Origin: Streptomyces sp. ASQP_92
GTDB taxonomy: Bacteria > Actinomycetota > Actinomycetes > Streptomycetales > Streptomycetaceae
Direction: 5' to 3'
NCBI RefSeq assembly: GCF_025399895.1
Contig: NZ_JAODUA010000004.1
Coordinates: forward strand, 62,001 to 126,000
Length of the DNA: 64,000 nt
In this document: one piece after another, positions 26,038-35,374 of the stretch
Position numbering within the stretch: position 1 is the first letter of the stretch
Layout of the letters: each line of letters starts with the position of its first letter
Notes under the pieces: model-generated
Seen by the model: the letters and a program-made list of their open reading frames with translations, nothing else
Databases searched by the model: none
Told to the model about the DNA's origin: nothing
Made by a program: the position numbers and the translations under genes

Positions 26038-28341
26038 TCAGACCACACAGTTGGCCGTGAACCGGGCCTCCAGTTCCTGGATCCGGGTGGGCACGGCCGC
26101 GATGGCGCTCTGAAGGTCCTGGACGAGCAGGGTCTTGTCCCGGCCTTGCGGGTTACTGGCCACGCGCGTGAGCAGACCGGCGATGTCGGTGGCGAGATTC
26201 GCCATGTCGTTCTGGATGCCGGCGGCGGCGTTCAACGCGTTGGCGTACTTGAGCTCCAGCTCGTCCGTCAGCATCTGGGTATCGTCGTTCTGGAGGTTCC
26301 TGAGGCCCTGCACGCTGAGTTCGAGCTGGTGGCGATGCCGGCCCACCACGGCGCCAAGGGCACCGAGGGAGTCGGTGAGCGCGGTCATCGTGACCTCCGC
26401 CTGGCCCGCGTACTGGTTCTTGATGTCGTAGGGGACGCCGAAGTTCTGGGCGATGTCCATGACTTCGTGCAGCGTGTGGTACGCGAGCGCTGTGGTGTGG
26501 TCGAAGTCCAGCCGCCAGAACGCGAAGATCCCCCAGGCCGCCGCCGCGATCTCCCGCTTGGTTCCTCCGGCGGCCTGGGCGAGCTTGAACATGCGTGCCG
26601 CCGTGAAGGACTGACCGGCCCACACCGGTACCCGGTGAGCCCGGGCGAACTTGGTGGTGTCGGAGTGTTCGTTGCGGGTGGAGGGGTGCTCCTTCATCTG
26701 CCCCGGATTGCGCGGGTCGGGCACCGGGTTCTGGCCACGATCGGTCACCTCGATGCGCGCGCCGGTCACGGGATTGATGCCGGCCGTGCTCTGGATGTCC
26801 TGTCCCTCGATCTCCGCCAGCTTGCCGGTTCCCATGGTGGGCGGGAAGTGGCGGGCCGGGCCGAAGTACTCCATCACGTCGTGGAGCACCATGATCTTGT
26901 CCCGGAACGGGTAGTTCTCCGGGTTGCGCAGGACCGCCTGGATGCCGCCGCCGGCACCGGGCAGATGAGTCGCCAGTCTCTCCAGCGGCTGACCGGGCCG
27001 GAACTTGGGATCGCCGTGCGTCTGGCTGAAATAGGTCAGGTACGCGCCGAAGGGCTTGCCCGCCTTCTTGGGGTCGTTGACCTGGTTGCCCGTCGCGGGG
27101 TCGATCACCAGCGGCTGGGACCTCAGATGGGCCACGCCGGTGGTGAGCTCCTCTTCCATCACCGCCTGCTGCTCAGCCGTGAGCGTCTTCTTGAGGGTGT
27201 CGGTGGTGGAGTTGACGCGCAGCAGCAGGGAGTTGAGGAAGACCTCGACGTCCGGGCTGGCCTTCACTCCCTGCGCCTGCTGCTTCTCCTCCCTGCGCTT
27301 GTCCTTCGCGTAGACCCAGCCCATCAGCCCGCGAGCCAGCTCTTCCACGTTGTTGACCTTGATGTCCCGGTTCTTGGCGCCGAAATCGGGGTGTTTGCCG
27401 ACCTCCACCTTCAGGACCGGGTGCATCCCCTGCATCGTGCGCGGTTCCACGATGGCCTTGCGCAACTGGGCCGTGATCCGCTTCCGCTCCGCCTGGAAGC
27501 TCACCTGCTCGTCCGGCTGGAACTTCGTTCCGATCTCGGAGTCCATCTCGGCCAGGATCTGGTTCACCTTGGCGTCCAGCATGGTCGACTTCTGGTTGTC
27601 GTCGGCGGTGGTCGTCGCGGCCTTGAACTCCTGCGAGACGTCATGCCCGTTGATGACGAGCGCACGCTGGACCACGCCCGCACCGGGGCTCGCAGGCCCC
27701 GCGCCGGGACCCGCCACCCGCTGGACGGGGGCTCCGCTCAACGCACGCGTCGCGTTGGCTTCCGCCTCGCGCTCGAAACGGTCCGAGGGGTCGGAGACCT
27801 TGAGACCGGAGCCGTTGTCCGTCCCCGCTACGGCTCCTTGGCGCTGCTGGATGACGTGGGTCAGCTCGTGGGCCAAGGTGTGCTCGTCCGCTCCGCCGTC
27901 GCCTATGACGACATGGCTGCCGGAGGTGTAGGCGCGGGCGCCGACCTCGGCAGCGGAAGCCTTGGCCGCGCTGTCGTTGTGGATGCGTACGTCGGAGAAG
28001 TCCGCGCCGAGCCGGGCCTCCATGTCCGTACGCACCGAGGTGTCGAGCGGGCTGCCCGAGGTGCGCAGCACATCGTGCACCGCCGAACGCTGGACGGGCG
28101 CGGGCTGCCCGGGCTGCTGGTGTCCGCAGCCCGCGCCGTGCTGGTGCTGATCCTGAGCCCAACCGTGCCCGGCCTGGCGCAGCATCTGGACGACGGCGGC
28201 ATTGCCGGCACTGGCCTGCAACGCCATCATCCCCATGGGCGCCATCGCGGCCGGCTCCTGTACGGCGTCCTGTCGATGGGACTGCCGAACCTGGTCGTCG
28301 GCCGTCCGCGCCGGCCCGTCCTGGGACTGCCTGGTGGTCAC
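26038..28341 (-). CDS. DUF4157 (eCIS core domain) protein, likely contractile-injection-system effector
   Basis: 767 residues from GTG 28341, with AAAGG upstream. Residues about 85-165 form the eCIS core (DUF4157) domain: VHDVLRTSGSPLD, DFSDVRIHND, then ARAYTSGSHVVIG and the zincin-like HExxH in AHELTHVIQQRQG. In known systems this domain marks cargo loaded into extracellular contractile injection systems. The preceding LQASAGNAAVVQMLR is typical of these leaders. The C-terminal 550 residues are not recognised. They include a basic helical part and an Arg/His/Trp-rich block near residues 560-650 (RNEHSDTTKFARAHRVPVW, FWRLDFDHTTALAYHTLHEV) that could be catalytic. No injection-system structural genes lie in this window. 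Convergent with the LamG gene. Confidence 0.85.
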   Translation of the reverse strand: MTTRQSQDGPARTADDQVRQSHRQDAVQEPAAMAPMGMMALQASAGNAAVVQMLRQAGHGWAQDQHQHGAGCGHQQPGQPAPVQRSAVHDVLRTSGSPLDTSVRTDMEARLGADFSDVRIHNDSAAKASAAEVGARAYTSGSHVVIGDGGADEHTLAHELTHVIQQRQGAVAGTDNGSGLKVSDPSDRFEREAEANATRALSGAPVQRVAGPGAGPASPGAGVVQRALVINGHDVSQEFKAATTTADDNQKSTMLDAKVNQILAEMDSEIGTKFQPDEQVSFQAERKRITAQLRKAIVEPRTMQGMHPVLKVEVGKHPDFGAKNRDIKVNNVEELARGLMGWVYAKDKRREEKQQAQGVKASPDVEVFLNSLLLRVNSTTDTLKKTLTAEQQAVMEEELTTGVAHLRSQPLVIDPATGNQVNDPKKAGKPFGAYLTYFSQTHGDPKFRPGQPLERLATHLPGAGGGIQAVLRNPENYPFRDKIMVLHDVMEYFGPARHFPPTMGTGKLAEIEGQDIQSTAGINPVTGARIEVTDRGQNPVPDPRNPGQMKEHPSTRNEHSDTTKFARAHRVPVWAGQSFTAARMFKLAQAAGGTKREIAAAAWGIFAFWRLDFDHTTALAYHTLHEVMDIAQNFGVPYDIKNQYAGQAEVTMTALTDSLGALGAVVGRHRHQLELSVQGLRNLQNDDTQMLTDELELKYANALNAAAGIQNDMANLATDIAGLLTRVASNPQGRDKTLLVQDLQSAIAAVPTRIQELEARFTANCVV

Positions 28342-28645
28342 ACGAGTACCTTTCGATGGACCGGGCAGCCAGCATCCGGTGCCTTACGGCGGCCCTGGCC
28401 GTCCCTGTGAGGTGCCCTCCACAGCCTGCCACGCGCAGCAGCCGGGTACCCAGTGTCACTCTTCCCGCTAACGGAAGACTGCCGGGCCGCTAACGTCACC
28501 GCCCCGGCCGCCGAATTCTGCAAGCGGCTATGACGGGCCCACTGCCAGGGCAGGCTGTGAGGTTTCAAGGACCGATGAATTCCGGCTCCGGGTGCGGTCT
28601 GCAATTCAAGAAGCACCACGCACGCACCCAGGAAAGGTGATCCCC
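28342..28645. other. Intergenic region with CCGCTAACG direct repeats
   Basis: 304 bp between divergent genes. CCGCTAACG occurs at 28465-28473 and 28487-28495, exactly 22 bp apart (two helical turns). The first copy lies inside a small inverted repeat (TCTTCC...GGAAGA). It could bind a regulator of either gene. Nothing else recognised. Confidence 0.35.
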
Positions 28646-28993
28646 ATGAACGTGACCCGCGTACTGATGGTCTCTCCGGTACGGAACATCGACACCGCGG
28701 TGGCCTGGTACGAACGGCTGCTGGGCCGCCCGGCGGACCGCCGGCCCATGCCGTCGCTGGCGGACTGGCACCTCACCGCAAGCGGTTGGCTCCAGGTCTT
28801 CGAGGACCCGGCACACGCTGGCACGACGCTGCTCAACCTCGAAGTACCCGTGCTGGACAAGGCGCTGTCCGAGCTGGCGGAGCGCGGTCTTACGGCAGGA
28901 CCGGTACAAACCGGCGGTGAACGCACCCGATTCGCCGCCCTGGAAGACCCGGACGGCAACCGCGTAACCCTCCTGGAAAACCCGGTGACGTGA
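28646..28993 (+). CDS. VOC-superfamily (glyoxalase/bleomycin-resistance fold) protein
   Basis: 115 residues from ATG 28646 with an AGGAAAGG site. It has the single-domain VOC pattern: a starting strand (RVLMVSPVRNIDTAVAWYERLLG), then QVFEDP, and a closing ALEDPDGNRVTLLE whose Glu is the usual metal ligand. Function within this broad fold (metal-dependent isomerase, dioxygenase, or drug-binding protein) cannot be told from sequence. It stands alone and is followed by a short hairpin. Confidence 0.85.
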   Translation: MNVTRVLMVSPVRNIDTAVAWYERLLGRPADRRPMPSLADWHLTASGWLQVFEDPAHAGTTLLNLEVPVLDKALSELAERGLTAGPVQTGGERTRFAALEDPDGNRVTLLENPVT

Positions 28994-29013
28994 CCGCCCG
29001 GTGACGTAACCCA

Positions 29014-29029
29014 CCCCGCGAGCGCGGGG
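29014..29029 (+). terminator. Short GC hairpin after the VOC gene
   Basis: CCCCGC (29014-29019) pairs with GCGGGG (29024-29029) around a 4-nt loop, 20 bp after the VOC stop. A U-tract is absent, as is common in actinobacteria. Confidence 0.4.
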
Positions 29030-29192
29030 ACCACCCGAACCACACCAGCGGCGACCCAGCCACAGTCACCCCGCACCCCGCACCCCGCCGGGAAACGGCT
29101 GTGCGATTGTCGGTCCCCCGTGATAGTCACTACCTCACGAGGGAGTCGCCACTGGTCTGAACTCCCCGTTGCACACAACAAGGGGTGGGGAC

Positions 29193-30170
29193 ATGGCGAT
29201 GCTCCGTGACTGGGGGCTCGCGCTGGGGAGACGGGCCGGGCGGCCTGTTGCCCGCGTGCAGAAGGACTCCGGCGACCCGGAGGTGGGGCGCATCCGGACT
29301 GCCGCCGCGTCAGGTGACTGGAACACCGTGCGGGACATCCTCCAGGCGCGGCCCGAGAGCGACGACTGGACGGAACTGGTGCGAGCCGTCGGCGACACGG
29401 CGGGGGTGGAGCGCTGGATCTCCGGGGTTCTCGAAGCGGAGCCGGACGCGCCGCTCCCGAGGCTGGTGGCGGGGTTCCGCTACATCGGCTGGGCCTGGGA
29501 AGCCCGGACGGGTGCGAGAGCGTCACACGTCTCCCGTGAGCAGTTCGAGGTGTTCCACTCCCGGCTGCGCAGTGCCGAGGAGTGGTTGTACGAGGCGGCC
29601 GAGCGCGAACCGGGGTGGACCACGCCCTGGCTCGGCCTGATGACGACCGGCCGCGGCCTCCAGGTCGGCCAGGACGCGGCGCGCCGCCGGTTCGAAGCGG
29701 CGGTGCGGCGCGACCCGCACCATCTGGCCGTGCATCAGCAGCGATTGCAGCAGGTGTGCGCGAAGTGGAGCGGGTCGCACGAGCAGATGCACTCGTTCGC
29801 CCGCGAGGCCGCCCTCGGCGCTCCGGGCGGCACTCTGCTCGGGCAGCTCGTCGCCATGGCTCACATCGAGCACTGGCTCGACCTCGATTCGGGTCCGGAC
29901 AGCGCGTACATCAGGAGTTCCGAGACCGTCGCCTCGCTGCGGGAAGCGGCCGAGCACTCCTACCGTCATCCGGATTTCGTCCGCTCGGGCGAGTGGCTCC
30001 AGGTGTACAACACCTTCGCCATGGCGTTCTCGCTCGCGGGCGATCACGCCGCCGCACGGGAGTGCTTCGCGGCCAGCGAGGGCCGGGTCACCGAGTCGCC
30101 CTGGCAGTACCTCAACGGGGCCGATCCCGCGGCGGCCTACAAGGAGCACCGCGCCGCGGCTCGCCACTGA
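29193..30170 (+). CDS. Conserved hypothetical helical-repeat protein
   Basis: 325 residues. ATG 29193 is preferred to an upstream in-frame TTG/GTG because a purine-rich GGGGTGGGG precedes it. No signal peptide. The sequence is all-helical with TPR-like spacing (pairs such as WLYEAAEREPGW and FEAAVRRDPHHLAVHQQ, then a C-terminal YNTFAMAFSLAGDHAAARECF). A protein-interaction role is likely; no enzyme motif is seen. It precedes the HSP90-like gene by 252 bp on the same strand. Confidence 0.7.
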   Translation: MAMLRDWGLALGRRAGRPVARVQKDSGDPEVGRIRTAAASGDWNTVRDILQARPESDDWTELVRAVGDTAGVERWISGVLEAEPDAPLPRLVAGFRYIGWAWEARTGARASHVSREQFEVFHSRLRSAEEWLYEAAEREPGWTTPWLGLMTTGRGLQVGQDAARRRFEAAVRRDPHHLAVHQQRLQQVCAKWSGSHEQMHSFAREAALGAPGGTLLGQLVAMAHIEHWLDLDSGPDSAYIRSSETVASLREAAEHSYRHPDFVRSGEWLQVYNTFAMAFSLAGDHAAARECFAASEGRVTESPWQYLNGADPAAAYKEHRAAARH

Positions 30171-30422
30171 TCCCGGCCCCGGCACGCGCCCCGACGACGC
30201 GTGGGGTGAAGTGCGCCGGGCCGGCCACGAGGCGACGCGAACGCCCCGGCCTCACCGACCCGTGCCACCCCACAACTGACGTACACCGCCGACCGGTTGC
30301 TCGCGCCGTTCCTCGGCGGCTCGGGCGATCGGCTCGCGCGGGCCGTCGTATCCCAGATCCCGCGTCCCCCGGCGCCGCCGGCACCACGTGCCCGGCGCAG
30401 GAGGACGCATCCGACGAAAGAA

Positions 30423-32294
30423 ATGCCTCAGGTGCCCAACTCCGAGACCGCCCATACCTTCCAGGTGGATCTGCGCGGCCTGGTCGACCTGCTCTCCCAC
30501 CACCTCTACTCGAGCCCCCGCGTCTACCTGCGCGAACTGCTCCAGAACGCGGTGGACGCCATCACCGCCCGGCAGGCGCTGGACCCCGGCGCGGCCGGCA
30601 CCATCACGGTGCGCACCGGTGACACCCTCACCGTCACCGACACCGGCATCGGCCTGACCGAGGCCGATGTGCACCGCTTCCTCGCGACCATCGGACGCAG
30701 CTCCAAGCGCACATCCGACGGCTCACTGGACGGCGCCGGACTGGACTCCGCACGCGGGGAGTTCATCGGCCAGTTCGGCATCGGGCTGCTGGCGTGCTTC
30801 GTCGTGGCGGACGAGATCACGGTGGTCAGCCGGACCGCCGCCGATCCGTCGGCGCCCGCCGTCGAATGGCGCGGCCACTCCGACGGCCGGTACACGATCC
30901 GTACGCTGCCGACCTCGGCCGTGCCGGAGCCGGGCACCACCGTCCGGCTCGTGCCGCGCGCCGACGCCGCCGAGTGGACCACGCCCTCACGGGTGGTCTC
31001 CCTGGCCCGGCATTACGGAGGGCTGCTGCGGCACGAGGTGACCGTCGTCGGACCGCGCGGCGAGCGCGACAAGGTCAACGAAACGCCTCCCTGGGAGCAG
31101 GTCCACCGCTCGCCGCTGGCCCGTCGCGAGGCGATGACCGCGTACTGCCGTACGTTGTTCGACTTCACCCCGCTCGACGTCATCGAACTCGACCTCCCCG
31201 CCGCAGGACTGCGCGGTGTCGCCTATGTGCTGCCGACGGCGATGAGCCCGGCGCAGCGCGCGGGGCACCGGGTGCACCTCAAGGGCATGCTGCTCACCGA
31301 CCAGGCGCCCGAACTGCTGCCGGAGTGGGCGTTCTTCGTGCGCTGCGTGGTCGACACCACGAGCCTGCGCCCCACGGCCTCCCGGGAGGCGCTGTATGAG
31401 GACGGCACGCTGTCCGCGGTGCGCGACGCCCTGGGCGAGCGGATCCGGGACTGGCTGACGGGACTCGCCGCGAGCGATCCGTCCCTGCTGCACCGCTTCA
31501 TCGACACGCATCACCTCGCGGTGAAGGCCCTCGCCCGCTACGACGACGAGCTGCTGCGTCTGGTGCTGCCCTGGCTGCCCTTCGAGACCACCGACGGGAA
31601 TGTCACCCTCGAAGAGTTCGCGCGGACGCATCCGACCGTCCTGGTGACCCGCAGTGTGGAGGAGTTCCGCCAGGTCGCTCCGATCGCGGCGGCCGCGGGT
31701 CTGGGGGTCGTCAACGGCGGCTACACCTACGACCGTGACCTCGTGCACCGGTTGCCGGAGATCCGCCCGGGCACGGCCGTCACCGACCTCGACCCGGCCA
31801 CGGTGACCGCTCACCTCGACGCCGTGGACCCCGCCGCCGAACTGCGTGCCGCGTCCTTCCTGGCCGTAGCCCGCGACACGATCGGCGCCCACGACTGCGA
31901 CGTGGTCCTGCGTGACTTCCAGCCCGTCACCGCGCCGGCGCTGCTCCTGGACAACCGGGAAGCACGCCACGAGCGGACCCGCTCCAGCCTCGCGGCCGAC
32001 AGCGACGGTCTGTGGGCCGACATCCTGGGCTCGCTGCGTCAGGAGTCCCCGCGCGCCCAGCTGGTCCTCAACCATCTGAACCCACTGGTCCGCCAAGCCA
32101 TCACGATCACCGAACGCGGGCTCGCCGTCACGACCGCCGAGGCGCTGTACGGCCAGGCTCTGCTGCTCAGCCGGCGCCCGCTGCGAGCGAGCGAGAGCGC
32201 CCTGCTGAACCGGGCCTTCATTGGCCTGCTCACCCACGCCATGCACACCCCCGGCACGGCGGCCCCCGGCTCCGAGCCCCGGAAGGAACTGTAG
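30423..32294 (+). CDS. HSP90-family chaperone-like ATPase
   Basis: 623 residues. ATG 30423 is chosen; an AGGAGG at 30399-30404 is rather distant, and a GTG at 30432 is possible. The N-terminal GHKL ATPase shows the Bergerat motifs: RELLQNAVDAI (catalytic Glu, Mg-binding Asn), VTDTGIGLTEADV (DxGxG) and GQFGIGLLACFVVAD. The middle domain follows (RGVAYVLP, HLKGMLL, FVRCVVDTTSLRPTASREAL), with a C-terminal part diverged from canonical HtpG. It is translated together with a large TPR gene whose ATG directly follows the stop codon. It is probably a specialised chaperone rather than the housekeeping HtpG. Confidence 0.9.
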   Translation: MPQVPNSETAHTFQVDLRGLVDLLSHHLYSSPRVYLRELLQNAVDAITARQALDPGAAGTITVRTGDTLTVTDTGIGLTEADVHRFLATIGRSSKRTSDGSLDGAGLDSARGEFIGQFGIGLLACFVVADEITVVSRTAADPSAPAVEWRGHSDGRYTIRTLPTSAVPEPGTTVRLVPRADAAEWTTPSRVVSLARHYGGLLRHEVTVVGPRGERDKVNETPPWEQVHRSPLARREAMTAYCRTLFDFTPLDVIELDLPAAGLRGVAYVLPTAMSPAQRAGHRVHLKGMLLTDQAPELLPEWAFFVRCVVDTTSLRPTASREALYEDGTLSAVRDALGERIRDWLTGLAASDPSLLHRFIDTHHLAVKALARYDDELLRLVLPWLPFETTDGNVTLEEFARTHPTVLVTRSVEEFRQVAPIAAAAGLGVVNGGYTYDRDLVHRLPEIRPGTAVTDLDPATVTAHLDAVDPAAELRAASFLAVARDTIGAHDCDVVLRDFQPVTAPALLLDNREARHERTRSSLAADSDGLWADILGSLRQESPRAQLVLNHLNPLVRQAITITERGLAVTTAEALYGQALLLSRRPLRASESALLNRAFIGLLTHAMHTPGTAAPGSEPRKEL

Positions 32295-35291
32295 ATGCTG
32301 GACACCCCCGAGGCCGTCGTCGATGCGCTGCGCGAGAACAACGGCCGCCCCCATGGCATGCAGCGCACGGTCACCGCCGAAGAACTCGCCGAAGCAGCCG
32401 CGGTGTTCGAGGACCCGGCGGTCCTCGTCACGGCCCTTCTGGAGCTGATGCTGGCGTACGAGTTCACCGGCGAGCACCGCAAGTCGCCCGTCGTGTTCGC
32501 GCGGTTGCTCAAGTTGTGGGACACCGCTCCGGAGTCCTTCAGCCAGTGGGAGGCGCATCAGATCTTCTGGCGCTTCAAGTGGGTGACGACGTCCCTGCTC
32601 CAGGTGCCTGAGGTGCCGCTGGTCACGATCCACGGCTGGATCGACCAGATGCGTACGCGCTACGCGGCGGCCGAGCACGGCATGCAGCCGGTGGCGGCCA
32701 TGCGCTACCACGTCGCGGCCCACACCGGTGTCGGCATCCCGGACGCCTTCGATCTGTGGGCGACCCGGCCCCGCACCGAGCTGAGCGACTGCGAGGCGTG
32801 CGAGATTCGGCACTTCGCCGTCCACCAGGTACTCGCCGGGAACGACACGGGGGCTCTCGACACGTGGGCGCCGGTCCTCGGCGGAGGTGCGAGCTGCACC
32901 GAGGAACCGCAGATGAGCCAGGCGCGCGCCCTGCTCCCGCTGCTGCGCGCCGGTCGCGTGGACGAGGCACGGTCGCACCACCTCGCGGGCTACCGGAAGG
33001 TCCGCGGCAGCACGGGCATGCAGGACGAGGTCGGCCTGCACCTGGAATTCTGCGCGCTCTCGCGCAACGAGGGACGCGGGCTCGAAATCCTCGCGGAGAA
33101 CCGTCCGCTGTTCGAGGCGAGCGGCGCCCCGCTGTCCCACCTCGGTTTCCTGACCGGCACCGAGGTGCTGCTCGCCCGTCTCGTGGCGGACGGCCACGCG
33201 GACACCGCGGTGGCAGGTCCGCCCGGCCGCAACTGGACCGCGGGCGACCTCCTCACCCGGGTCCGGTCCGACGCGGACCGGATCGCCGCCGCGTTCGACG
33301 CACGCAACGGCACCGCGGTCGTCGGAGAACGACGACGAGCGCGACTCTCCCAACTCCCGCTGATCGACGAGGCGTTGCCGCTCGGACTCCGTTCGTCGCT
33401 GCCCCGCCCGCCGGTCCCGGAGGCCGCGGTCACCGCGGCCGCTGCCACCGCGGCGGCGGAGGTTCCCGAGGATTTCGTGGCGCTGGTGCGCGAGGCCCGG
33501 CGCCTTGCGGCCGAGGGGCACCCGGGCGCCGCGCGGCTGTGGAAGCGCGTGGACGAACGGCTCGCGGACGGTTCGGCCGTGCACGACGACCGGCTCGGAC
33601 CCGCCGATCTGCTCCGTGCGGAGCTCGCCGAACAGCGCGCCTACCTGCTCACGCGCGAGGATCGCCATGAGGCGAGCAGGACCGAACTCGCTCGCGCAGC
33701 CGACCTGTTCACGCAGGTCGGCATGGAGTGGCACGCGCTCTCCGCACGGACGCGCCTGTTCGCCTGGAAGACGGTCTTCGACGACGCGCCCGACGGTGAC
33801 GAGGTCGCAGGGCCGGACGAGGAAGCGGTACGGGCCGGTATCGACGAGGCTCTGGCGGAGGCGGAACGCCTCAAGTCCGAGGCCCCCCTCACGGATGGCG
33901 CCGACGCCGTGAGCGAGGGAGAGGCCGCGGCTGAGGGCGACCCGGGCGCTGAGCGCGTCCTGGAGTACCTCTCGGTGCTGTACTCGTGTGCGTTCGCCGC
34001 CTACCAGGATCTCCGTCGGCAGCTGCCCGAGCCGCCCGTCTCCGCCATCGAGCGGTTCGAGTCCGTGACCGGCATGCTGCACACCGAGGCCGAGCGGTTG
34101 TCCGTTCCTCACCAGGTCGCCGCCGCACGGCAGTTCGTGGCGGACGTGGCAGGGCGCCGGGGCGACCTCGAACGCGCCCAGGAGGAACTGCGTGCTGCGC
34201 TCAAGGACATCGAAGCGTCCGGGCGGCCTTGGCGCGCGATACGTCCGCGCGCCCTGCTCGCCCAGTTCCTCGTGGTCGCGGACCAGGCGGCCGAGGCGAC
34301 GCAACTGATGCACCAGTCCATGGCGGACGCGGTCCGGTACGGCGACACGGAGTTCGCGACCGGTCCCGCGCACGCGCTGCTCGGCCACGCCGCCTCGCAC
34401 CTGGGCGACCGATCGGGTGCCGTACGCCACCTGTCGGAGGCCGCGGCCCGGTTCGACCAGGACGGGGAGCACAACGAGGCCGCCGAGCTCCGGCTCCAGC
34501 TCGCCGATGTTCTGGCCGATTCAGGGCAGCAGGCCGACGCCGTCGCAGTGCTCGAATCCGTACTGGCCGGTGAAACGGCCTCGCAGCTCGAGGAAAGGCT
34601 GGCCGCCCAGGCCCGCTTGACACTCGCGCGCGGGCTGCGTGAGCTGGAGGAGTTCCTGGCTTCGGCCGAGGAGTTCCTGCGGCTGGCCGACACCATCGCC
34701 GGGTGGAAGGTGGGGCCGCTCCACACGATGGTGGCCGCGGAGACCGCCACCGCGCTGGCGATGGCGCAGCGTGCGGAGGCGGCGGACGCGGCATACGAGC
34801 GCGCCGTGGCCTCGCACGCCGACGCGCCGCGGCCGTCTCAGATCGTGCGCATGATGTGCGAGTTCGCGCGACTCACGATGCTCTTCCAAGGGGCGGACGG
34901 CTTGGAGGCGGCCCTCGGCCACCTCGCACGGGCCGACGGGGTTCTGGCCGCGGTACCGGACGACGCCGAGGACTTCACGCCGTGGGCGGAGGCGGGCGGC
35001 GTCCACTACCGCCGGGCCCGGGTACTGGCCGATGCCGATAAGTTCCCGGAGGCGCTGACGCAGGCGGAGGCCGCGATCGCCGCCTACGACCAGGGCGGCG
35101 AACACGCCGAGGCACCGCGCGCGGAGGCCGTACGCATGGCCGCCCTGATCGAGGGTGAGGGCCTCGACCATCCCAAGGAGGCCATCGCCCGTCTGAGGAC
35201 CGCGGCGACCCGCGCCCGCAATGCGAATCTGCCCGAGGCCGCCGAAATCCTCGACGCCCTCCGGCACCGCTTCGAGAACCGGCGGGGCTGA
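32295..35291 (+). CDS. Large TPR protein coupled to the HSP90-like gene
   Basis: 998 residues; ATG 32295 abuts the TAG of the HSP90 gene with no gap, implying translational coupling. The protein is almost entirely helical with TPR-like repeats, clearest in residues about 550-990 (for example AEQRAYLLTREDRHEASRTE, AVRHLSEAAARFDQDGEHNE, AIAAYDQGGEHAEAPRAEA). No signal peptide or membrane helix. TPR proteins are the standard co-chaperones of eukaryotic Hsp90, so this is a likely dedicated partner or client adaptor. A strong hairpin follows. Confidence 0.85.
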   Translation: MLDTPEAVVDALRENNGRPHGMQRTVTAEELAEAAAVFEDPAVLVTALLELMLAYEFTGEHRKSPVVFARLLKLWDTAPESFSQWEAHQIFWRFKWVTTSLLQVPEVPLVTIHGWIDQMRTRYAAAEHGMQPVAAMRYHVAAHTGVGIPDAFDLWATRPRTELSDCEACEIRHFAVHQVLAGNDTGALDTWAPVLGGGASCTEEPQMSQARALLPLLRAGRVDEARSHHLAGYRKVRGSTGMQDEVGLHLEFCALSRNEGRGLEILAENRPLFEASGAPLSHLGFLTGTEVLLARLVADGHADTAVAGPPGRNWTAGDLLTRVRSDADRIAAAFDARNGTAVVGERRRARLSQLPLIDEALPLGLRSSLPRPPVPEAAVTAAAATAAAEVPEDFVALVREARRLAAEGHPGAARLWKRVDERLADGSAVHDDRLGPADLLRAELAEQRAYLLTREDRHEASRTELARAADLFTQVGMEWHALSARTRLFAWKTVFDDAPDGDEVAGPDEEAVRAGIDEALAEAERLKSEAPLTDGADAVSEGEAAAEGDPGAERVLEYLSVLYSCAFAAYQDLRRQLPEPPVSAIERFESVTGMLHTEAERLSVPHQVAAARQFVADVAGRRGDLERAQEELRAALKDIEASGRPWRAIRPRALLAQFLVVADQAAEATQLMHQSMADAVRYGDTEFATGPAHALLGHAASHLGDRSGAVRHLSEAAARFDQDGEHNEAAELRLQLADVLADSGQQADAVAVLESVLAGETASQLEERLAAQARLTLARGLRELEEFLASAEEFLRLADTIAGWKVGPLHTMVAAETATALAMAQRAEAADAAYERAVASHADAPRPSQIVRMMCEFARLTMLFQGADGLEAALGHLARADGVLAAVPDDAEDFTPWAEAGGVHYRRARVLADADKFPEALTQAEAAIAAYDQGGEHAEAPRAEAVRMAALIEGEGLDHPKEAIARLRTAATRARNANLPEAAEILDALRHRFENRRG

Positions 35292-35300
35292 GCGCGGGCG

Positions 35301-35335
35301 CCCCGGCCCCCGCGTGTGGAGCGCGGGGGCCGGGG
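35301..35335 (+). terminator. Terminator of the HSP90-TPR operon
   Basis: A perfect 14-bp stem (CCCCGGCCCCCGCG at 35301-35314 with 35322-35335) around a 7-nt loop, 9 bp after the TPR gene stop. Confidence 0.85.
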
Positions 35336-35374
35336 GTGCGCAGGTGCGGAACGCGGGGGCCAGGAGCGGAAACC

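Noticed and set aside
26146..28410. A 754-codon plus-strand frame opposite the DUF4157 gene
   Set aside because: Antisense shadow with no recognisable domain; the minus strand has a clear eCIS core motif.
30987..34472. A 1,161-codon minus-strand frame opposite the HSP90-TPR operon
   Set aside because: Shadow of two well-supported genes; Arg/Gly-rich without family resemblance.
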